A DNA stretch of 13,976 bases from Oscillospiraceae bacterium (lineage in GTDB: Bacteria > Bacillota_A > Clostridia > Oscillospirales > Oscillospiraceae): NCBI GenBank assembly GCA_017540945.1, contig JAFYAB010000065.1, forward strand, positions 1 through 13,976, written 5' to 3'. The notes below the pieces were generated by a model that was not told the origin of the DNA, made no database searches, and saw only the letters and a list, made by a program, of their open reading frames with translations. Position 1 is the first letter of the stretch. The number at the start of each line of letters is the position of its first letter. Of the stretch, positions 7,321 to 12,255 are shown in pieces. The translations under genes were made by a program, and so were the position numbers.

Positions 7321-7379
7321 TGTAGGGGGGCATTGGCCACCCGGCATTCGGGACAAATGCAATTTGCCATAGGCATATC
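7321..7379. repeat. Degenerate composite palindromic element
   Basis: The element begins TGTAGGGGGGC and continues through imperfect hairpins. Bases 7341-7378 match the reverse complement of 11878-11915, inside the rnmV insert, at 33 of 38 positions. It is therefore a diverged relative of the inner modules of that insert, here in intergenic DNA. Confidence 0.8.
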
Positions 7380-7414
7380 CAGCATGGTATTGAATCAAGA
7401 CAGGAGAGGGGAAC

Positions 7415-7443
7415 AGATTCTTCGCTCCGTTCAGAATGACATG
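7415..7443. repeat. Dispersed repeat giving SERSEES-type spurious peptides
   Basis: AGATTCTTCGCTCCGTTCAG and the following AATGACAT match a repeat well known from many bacterial genomes, whose reverse strand reads CHSERSEES when translated and has produced many false protein annotations. An ATTCT/AGAAT dyad brackets its core. It lies 7 bp before the HIT ribosome binding site, so it forms part of that gene's leader. The repeat identity is from memory, not a search. Confidence 0.7.
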
Positions 7444-7464
7444 AAATTACAGGAGGAATAAACA

Positions 7465-7803
7465 ATGGACGACTGCATCTTTTGTAAAATCATCAAGGGA
7501 GACATCCTCTCGAAAAAAGTCTACGAGGACGATCTTTGCTTTGCTTTCTACGACATCAACCCCTTGGCTCCCATGCATTTCCTCGTCGTTCCCAAACTGC
7601 ACCTCGCTTCCGCTGCTGAAGTAACGGAAGAAAACGCCGCCCTGGTGGGCCACATCTACGCCGTCATCGCCAAGCTGGCCGCGGAGCTGGGCATCGCCGA
7701 GGGCTTCCGCGTGGTGACCAACTGCGGCGCCGACGCGGGCCAGACCGTGCATCACCTGCACTTCCACGTGCTGGGCGGTAAAACGCTGGGCGCGTTCAAT
7801 TAA
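7465..7803 (+). CDS. HIT-family (HINT-like) nucleotide hydrolase
   Basis: A 112-residue cytoplasmic protein of the histidine triad family, which hydrolyses purine nucleoside phosphoramidates and related AMP-linked compounds. The triad His97-Leu-His99-Phe-His101-Val-Leu is intact, and His99 is the expected nucleophile. An N-terminal CIFCKI with Cys4 and Cys7 matches the zinc-binding start found in many bacterial members, and the NPLAPMHFLVVPK segment (32-44) is also typical. AGGAGG (7451-7456) lies 8 bp upstream of the ATG. A terminator hairpin follows the stop. Its physiological substrate is not known. Confidence 0.95.
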   Translation: MDDCIFCKIIKGDILSKKVYEDDLCFAFYDINPLAPMHFLVVPKLHLASAAEVTEENAALVGHIYAVIAKLAAELGIAEGFRVVTNCGADAGQTVHHLHFHVLGGKTLGAFN

Positions 7804-7810
7804 GGGAGAA

Positions 7811-7850
7811 TGGCTGTCCCCATCCCGCGGGATGAGGGCAGCTATTTTAC
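7811..7850 (+). terminator. Probable intrinsic terminator after the HIT gene
   Basis: CTGTCCCCATCCCG (7814-7827) pairs with CGGGATGAGGGCAG (7828-7841) with one mismatch; the arms extend a few bases outward and are followed by TATTTTACCG and then TTTTT. The stem begins 8 bp after the HIT stop. The T-run is interrupted, so leaky read-through into comEC, 26 bp further on, is plausible. Confidence 0.6.
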
Positions 7851-7876
7851 CGTTTTTGCGGGAAAGGAGGCCTGTC

Positions 7877-10216
7877 ATGCGGAAGCTGCTTTGGTTCTCC
7901 ACAGGCTTTACCCTTGCCAGCCTCCTGGCGGTATACGCTTTGCCGGAGGCTTGGCTGCCCTGGTGTGCCCTTGGCGGGCTGCTGCTCGTTGTGCTGGCGC
8001 TCGTCGTTCTCCGCCTGCGGCGGAGCGGGTCGCTCCCCCTGCGGGTAAGAGCGACCCCTTCGATCCGGGTTGTTTCCTGTTGTCTTTTGGGCCTGGCGAT
8101 CGGCCTGCTCTGGTGCTGGGGCTATGCCGCGGTCAAGCTGGCGCCGGCCCATGAAGTCGGCGGGAAGTATCCCGCGCTCACGGCCGAGCTTTGCGACTAC
8201 CCCGTAGAGACCTATTATGGCCATCGCGCCGACGCCTGGGCGGAGCTGCCGGAGGGCCGCTACAAAACCCGGCTCTATCTCTACGGCCCCCTGCCGGAGC
8301 TGGAGCCCGGGGATCGGATCACCGGCTCCTTCACCCTGCGGCGGGCGGATCGGGATCTCAGCGGAGATACCTGGTTGGATCTGCAAGCCCGTGGGATTTT
8401 GCTGACTGCCTCGGGTCGGGTATCCGCCTCCGAAAGCGGCGGCGCTCCCTTCCGGTATTTCCCCGCCCGCTGGTCCCGGGCCATCTATGAACGGCTGGGC
8501 GCGTTGATCCCCGCGGACGCCGCCGCCCTGCCCCGGGCCATGCTGACCGGCAGCCGGGAGGACCTCTCCGAGGCGGACCGGGACGCCCTCTCCGGGGCCG
8601 GCGCCTCCCACATCGTGGCGGTTTCCGGCCTCCATGTGGCCATGCTGCTGGGGGCGCTGGTCCTGATCGTGGGCCGGGGCAGGCTGTGCTCCGTTTTGGG
8701 GCTTCCGCTGCTGCTGCTCTTTGTGCTGATGACCGGCGCCTCCCCCTCTGTCGTGCGGGCGGCGCTGATGCTGAGTCTCTTTCTGTTGGCTTCGCTCTTC
8801 CGGGAGGAAAACGACCCGCCCAGTTCCCTGGCCTTTGCCGCCCTTCTGATCCTCCTGGAGAACCCCTGGGCGGCGGCAAACGTCAGCTTTCAGCTCTCCT
8901 TTGCGGCGGTGGCGGGCCTGCTGTTGGTAACGAAGGCGCTGCGGGAGTATCTGCTGGCGCTCGGTCCTGTCAAAGGTCTGCTGGCCTGGAAGGGACCGAA
9001 GGCCTTGCCGCAGCTGCCGAAGGGCCTGCTGCTCCGCTTCCTTCATTGGCTGATCCGCTTCCTGATAGGCAGCTTTTCCGCCTCCCTGGGCGCTCTGTGC
9101 TTCTCTACCCCCATCGCTGCTGCGCACTTCGGCAGCGTGCCGGTCTACGGCGTGCTCACCAATCTGCTGGTGCTGCCCCTGGCGACAGCCTGCCTTTGGG
9201 GGACTCTGGCAGTGCTGCTGCTGGGCCTCGTCAGCACGTCGCTGGGGAGCTGGGCGGGCCGGCTGCTGGCCTGGCCGGTCCGCTGGATCTTCGGAATCAG
9301 CCGGGCTGTCTCAGGCCTGCCGGGCCATCTGCTCTACCCCGATTTCTGGGGAAAGGCTTTCCTGATCCTCTGCGTTCTGCTCCTGCTCCTGGCCTTCCTG
9401 CGGCGGCGCAAGCAGCGCTACGGGCTGCCCCTGCTGGGACTGTTGGCGGCTCTGGCCGTCACCATAGGCCTCCAACATGTCCAAAACAGTGTCGGCCAGT
9501 TCACCCTGGCTGCCCTGGACGTGGGCCAGGGCCAATGCGTGTGTATGGTGACCTCCTCCTGCGCGGTCATGACCGACTGCGGCGGCTCCGGCGGGCCCCA
9601 GCCCGGCCGCACTGCCGCCGCCTGGCTGCAAAAAAAGGGCGTGGACCGGCTGGACGCTCTGATTCTGACCCACTATGATACCGACCACATCTGCGGTGTG
9701 GAAGCCCTGCTCTCGCTGGTTCCCGTCAAGGCAGTCTACCTGCCGGACGTGGAATTCGACCCGGAGAACCGGGCGGCCGTGGAGAAAGCCGCCCTGGACG
9801 CGGGAGCGGATCTGCATTATGTAAACTCAGATCTCACGCTGTCCTTCGCCGACAGCACGGTACGCCTGTACGCGCCGGTCTCCGACAGAAATGACAACGC
9901 GGCCTGCGTTTCCGTCTTGTATTCCGCGGCAGAATATGATATGCTGATCACAGGCGATTTGGACGCCCGGGGCGAGGCCGCCCTGGCGGAGCAGAAGGAC
10001 CTGCCCCCGGTGGAGCTCTATGTGGCGGGCCACCACGGCTCCGCCAAGTCTTCCTCTCAGCTGCTGCTGGACACGATCCGCCCTTACACCGTGCTGATCA
10101 GCGTTGGGCGGAACAACTATGGCCTGCCAAACGAAGAGGCCCTGGCGCGGATCGAGGCCTGCGGCGCGCAGATCTACCGCACGGACGAGTGCGGCACTTT
10201 GGAAATAGGACGGTGA
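7877..10216 (+). CDS. comEC: DNA uptake channel protein ComEC
   Basis: A 779-residue polytopic membrane protein forming the channel for single-stranded DNA entry during natural transformation. The N-terminal part has two helices and a soluble OB-like region (DUF4131 type). The central Competence domain includes HIVAVSGLHVAM (245-256) and many helices. The C-terminal part is a metallo-beta-lactamase-like domain with DVGQGQ (548-553), THYDTDH (598-604) carrying the expected metal ligands, and GHHGS (718-722). All regions are present without frameshift, so the gene looks intact. The start at 7877 has AAAGGAGG (7863-7870) 6 bp upstream; an earlier ATG at 7832 lies inside the terminator stem. holA begins 4 bp after the stop, an arrangement common in Firmicutes. 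Confidence 0.95.
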   Translation: MRKLLWFSTGFTLASLLAVYALPEAWLPWCALGGLLLVVLALVVLRLRRSGSLPLRVRATPSIRVVSCCLLGLAIGLLWCWGYAAVKLAPAHEVGGKYPALTAELCDYPVETYYGHRADAWAELPEGRYKTRLYLYGPLPELEPGDRITGSFTLRRADRDLSGDTWLDLQARGILLTASGRVSASESGGAPFRYFPARWSRAIYERLGALIPADAAALPRAMLTGSREDLSEADRDALSGAGASHIVAVSGLHVAMLLGALVLIVGRGRLCSVLGLPLLLLFVLMTGASPSVVRAALMLSLFLLASLFREENDPPSSLAFAALLILLENPWAAANVSFQLSFAAVAGLLLVTKALREYLLALGPVKGLLAWKGPKALPQLPKGLLLRFLHWLIRFLIGSFSASLGALCFSTPIAAAHFGSVPVYGVLTNLLVLPLATACLWGTLAVLLLGLVSTSLGSWAGRLLAWPVRWIFGISRAVSGLPGHLLYPDFWGKAFLILCVLLLLLAFLRRRKQRYGLPLLGLLAALAVTIGLQHVQNSVGQFTLAALDVGQGQCVCMVTSSCAVMTDCGGSGGPQPGRTAAAWLQKKGVDRLDALILTHYDTDHICGVEALLSLVPVKAVYLPDVEFDPENRAAVEKAALDAGADLHYVNSDLTLSFADSTVRLYAPVSDRNDNAACVSVLYSAAEYDMLITGDLDARGEAALAEQKDLPPVELYVAGHHGSAKSSSQLLLDTIRPYTVLISVGRNNYGLPNEEALARIEACGAQIYRTDECGTLEIGR

Positions 10217-10220
10217 GACC

Positions 10221-11249
10221 ATGGCCGACGGCAATCTGGACCGGCTCAAGTCTGACATCAAACTGAACAATCCCGCAAGGCTCTACGTCTTCTACGGCGA
10301 GGAGGCCTATTTGCGGCGCTACTATCTGGACGCCCTGCGCAGGCTGCTGGTGGAGGACTTTGCCGAAGCCTTCAACTATCACCGCTTCAACGCGGAGACC
10401 ATCTCCCTCCAGGCCGTGCTGGACAGCATCGAGGCCATCCCCATGATGGCCCAACACTCCATGGTCCAGATCGACGACGTGAACTTCTTCACCCTGCCCG
10501 GGGACGAGGCCGCGGCCTACGCGAAATTCTTTTCCGACATTCCCGACTACTGCACCGTGGTCCTGGTCTATGAGACCGTGGAGTTCAAGATCGACCGGCG
10601 CAAAAAGACCCTGGCGGAGCTCTTCGACCAAGCCGTGACCGTGGAATTCACCCAGCCCTCCGACCGGGAGCTGGTTTCCTGGATCGGGCGGCATCTCAAG
10701 AAATCCGGCAAGCGCATTACCGTGGACGACGCCCAGTACCTGATCCACCGCACCGGCGGCTCCATGACGGCCCTGCTGGGAGAGATCGGCAAGCTGGCCG
10801 CCTATGTGGAGGACGAGACCGTCGCCCGGGAACACATCGACCTGCTGGTGGAGCCGGTTTTGGAGGCTGAGATCTGGGACCTCACCGACGCCGTGGCCGC
10901 GGGCCGCTACGAGCGGGCCCTCCAGGTTCTGCGGACCCTGCTGCAGAAGCAGGAGGAGCCCGTCATGATCCTGGGCGCCATCGGCGGACAACTGCGCCGT
11001 ATCCTGGCGGCCAAACGGCTGACAGCCGCGGGCAAGCGTCAGCAGGACCTGATGAAGCTCTGCGGGATCGGCGGCTACCCGGCCCAGAAGACCATGGACA
11101 ATGCCCGCCGCATGTCGGACCGCTTCTGCGAACGGGCGGTGGAGCTCTGTCTGGAAGCGGACCAACGGCTGAAGACCTCCTACGACGAGCCGGAGCGGGT
11201 GCTGGAGCTGCTGGTACTCGAACTGGCGGGCGAATCGAGGAACACATAA
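10221..11249 (+). CDS. holA: DNA polymerase III subunit delta
   Basis: The clamp-loader delta subunit, which opens the beta sliding clamp at the replication fork. Its 342 residues are close to the E. coli protein length. The N-terminal domain has ARLYVFYGEEAYLRRYY (19-35), the expected P-loop-like region without an active ATPase. The later RFNAET and PMMAQHSMVQIDDV stretches, and the C-terminal EAEIWDLTDAVAAG and EPVMILGAIGGQLRRI stretches, are typical of HolA. The start is 4 bp after the comEC stop, and GGTGAG overlapping that stop is the only Shine-Dalgarno-like sequence, so translation is probably coupled to comEC. A triple palindrome begins 3 bp after the stop. Confidence 0.95.
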   Translation: MADGNLDRLKSDIKLNNPARLYVFYGEEAYLRRYYLDALRRLLVEDFAEAFNYHRFNAETISLQAVLDSIEAIPMMAQHSMVQIDDVNFFTLPGDEAAAYAKFFSDIPDYCTVVLVYETVEFKIDRRKKTLAELFDQAVTVEFTQPSDRELVSWIGRHLKKSGKRITVDDAQYLIHRTGGSMTALLGEIGKLAAYVEDETVAREHIDLLVEPVLEAEIWDLTDAVAAGRYERALQVLRTLLQKQEEPVMILGAIGGQLRRILAAKRLTAAGKRQQDLMKLCGIGGYPAQKTMDNARRMSDRFCERAVELCLEADQRLKTSYDEPERVLELLVLELAGESRNT

Positions 11250-11251
11250 CT

Positions 11252-11379
11252 CGTAGGGGCCGATGCCCACATCGGCCCGAACCGTCAGTTTGTTCACAAA
11301 GCGAGGGCCGATGCCCACATCGGCCCGAACCGTCGGTTTGTTCACAAAGCGCGGGCCGATGTGGGCATCGGCCCCTACG
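11252..11379. repeat. Triple palindromic element, family A, with near-identical spacers
   Basis: Three family A hairpins lie at 11252-11278, 11305-11326 and 11353-11379. The first begins CGTAGGGG and the third, inverted, ends CCCCTACG, so the whole block has inverted ends. The two 26-bp spacers (11279-11304 and 11327-11352) are 24 of 26 identical and begin GAACCGTC. The element fills almost the whole gap between holA and rnmV and ends 11 bp before the rnmV start. Confidence 0.93.
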
Positions 11380-11390
11380 GTGGAACGCAG

Positions 11391-12149
11391 ATGCTGAAAA
11401 TCAAAGAAGCCCTTGTGGTGGAGGGCCGGTACGACAAAAACACCCTGTCCCAACTCGTGGACGCCCCGATTTTCGTCACCGACGGCTTCGGGATCTTCAA
11501 GAACCCTGAAATGCTGGCCCTGCTGCGGGCCACGGCGGAACGGCGCGGGCTCATCGTCCTGACGGACCCCGACGGTGCCGGTCTGGTGATCCGCAACCGC
11601 CTGAAGGGGGCCATTCCCCCGGAATTTGTAAAGCACGCCTACGTGCCCGACGTCTACGGCAAGGAGCGCCGCAAGGCCGCCCCCGGCAGGGAGGGCAAGC
11701 TGGGCGTGGAGGGCATGGAGCCGGAGGTATTGATCGCCGCCCTGCGGAAGGCAGGCGCGACGGTTCTGGAAGAGTCTCCCCTTTCCGGAGGGCTTGTAGG
11801 GACAAGCATTGCTTGTCCGGTTTGCGAAGCAAACAATCGCCCGGAGGGCGATCCTTCGGAGCCGGTCGGTGATCTGGATTTGCCTTCGGCAAATTGCATT
11901 CGTTCCGAATGCCGGACAAGCAATGCTTGTCCCTATGGCAAGAACGATACGTCCATCACCAAAACCGACCTGTACGAGCTGGGCCTGTCCGGGAAGCCGG
12001 ACAGCAAAGAGAAACGGAAGGCCCTGCAAAAAGAATTGGGCCTGCCGGAAAACCTGTCTTCCAACGCCCTGCTGACGGCGCTGAACTGTATCACCACACG
12101 GGTTGAATTATACGACCGTTTTAGCGGGCAAATTGCCCGCGCTACATAG
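11391..12149 (+). CDS. rnmV: Ribonuclease M5 with an in-frame repeat insertion
   Basis: RNase M5 matures 5S rRNA by cutting its precursor. This 252-residue protein has the Toprim core: VVEGRYDK with Glu11, and LTDPDGAG with Asp59 and Asp61. It then shows the RNase M5 hallmarks VKHAYVPD (80-87) and GKLGVEG (102-108), and the C-terminal TKTDLYELGLSG. Residues 136-182 come from a 141-bp palindromic element sitting exactly in frame; without them the protein would have 205 residues, nearer the usual 180-200. The last eight residues, from SGQIARAT, also overlap a palindrome. The start is at 11391 because LKIKEALVVEG matches family N-termini; an upstream ATG at 11361 lies in repeat DNA. The ribosome binding site is weak, GGTGG (11379-11383), whose first base is the last base of the upstream repeat. 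Activity of this form is untested. Confidence 0.93.
   Translation: MLKIKEALVVEGRYDKNTLSQLVDAPIFVTDGFGIFKNPEMLALLRATAERRGLIVLTDPDGAGLVIRNRLKGAIPPEFVKHAYVPDVYGKERRKAAPGREGKLGVEGMEPEVLIAALRKAGATVLEESPLSGGLVGTSIACPVCEANNRPEGDPSEPVGDLDLPSANCIRSECRTSNACPYGKNDTSITKTDLYELGLSGKPDSKEKRKALQKELGLPENLSSNALLTALNCITTRVELYDRFSGQIARAT
11796..11936. repeat. Six-hairpin palindromic element inserted in rnmV
   Basis: The ends are 24-bp perfect inverted repeats (11797-11820 and 11912-11935), each itself a hairpin of GGACAAGCA/TGCTTGTCC. Between them are four hairpins with three-base loops: TTTGC GAA GCAAA (11821-11833), ATCGCCC GGA GGGCGAT (11836-11852), ATTTGCC TTC GGCAAAT (11878-11894) and GCATTCG TTC CGAATGC (11896-11912). 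The total of 141 bp equals 47 codons with no stop, starting exactly on a codon boundary of rnmV. No clear target duplication is visible beyond a GGC on each side. Confidence 0.93.
12122..12146. repeat. Short palindrome, family D, at the rnmV 3' end
   Basis: GCGGGCAA (12124-12131) and TTGCCCGC (12133-12140) form an 8+1+8 hairpin followed by GCTACA. It encodes the last residues of RNase M5 and ends at the base before the TAG stop. The right end GCTACA has the same polarity as the two following elements. Confidence 0.8.
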
Positions 12150-12172
12150 AGCTCTGAACGCAATCCCGTATC

Positions 12173-12199
12173 GGCGGGCGCTCAATGAGCGCCCCTACG
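12173..12199. repeat. Short palindrome, family E
   Basis: GGGCGCTCA (12176-12184) and TGAGCGCCC (12186-12194) form a 9+1+9 hairpin ending CCCTACG. It lies in the 106-bp gap between rnmV and the ABC-F gene. Confidence 0.85.
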
Positions 12200-12223
12200 G
12201 CCATCAATTTCCGAATCCCGACA

Positions 12224-12247
12224 ATGGCGCACGCTGTGCGCCGCTAC
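12224..12247. repeat. Short palindrome, family C, before the ABC-F gene
   Basis: GGCGCAC (12226-12232) and GTGCGCC (12236-12242) with a GCT centre are followed by GCTAC. It is the third copy of family C, ends 8 bp before the ABC-F start, and takes up the place where a ribosome binding site would be expected. Confidence 0.88.
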
Positions 12248-12255
12248 AAACTGCT

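Larger units (their letters stand above)
7102..7464. other. Repeat-dense intergenic region between alaS and the HIT gene
   Basis: No gene is supported in these 363 bp. From left to right they hold the family A palindrome inside the alaS-end duplication, a 7-bp tandem repeat, and units of families B, C and F, all three with their GTAG end on the left. A short repeat with SERSEES-type coding potential then precedes the HIT ribosome binding site. The 14-mer ACCCGCCTGTAGGG occurs twice (7190-7203 and 7314-7327), marking the left ends of the B and F units. A weak promoter-like pair, TTGCCA (7364-7369) and TATTGA (7388-7393) with 18-bp spacing, may serve the HIT gene but is low confidence. Confidence 0.8.

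Noticed and set aside
7259..7465. Small minus-strand protein containing SERSEES
   Set aside because: The peptide arises from a dispersed DNA repeat known to cause false gene calls; there is no ribosome binding site or family match.
7832..7876. Earlier comEC start at 7832
   Set aside because: It would begin inside the terminator stem of the HIT gene and lacks a ribosome binding site, whereas 7877 has AAAGGAGG at good spacing.
11252..11379. CRISPR-like array of three repeats and two spacers
   Set aside because: The spacers are nearly identical to each other, the repeats alternate orientation, and no cas gene is near. This is a tandem palindromic element.
11391..12149. rnmV as a pseudogene disrupted by the repeat
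   Set aside because: The frame is open throughout, the insertion is a multiple of three, and all catalytic and C-terminal family motifs remain. Loss of function is possible but not shown by the sequence.
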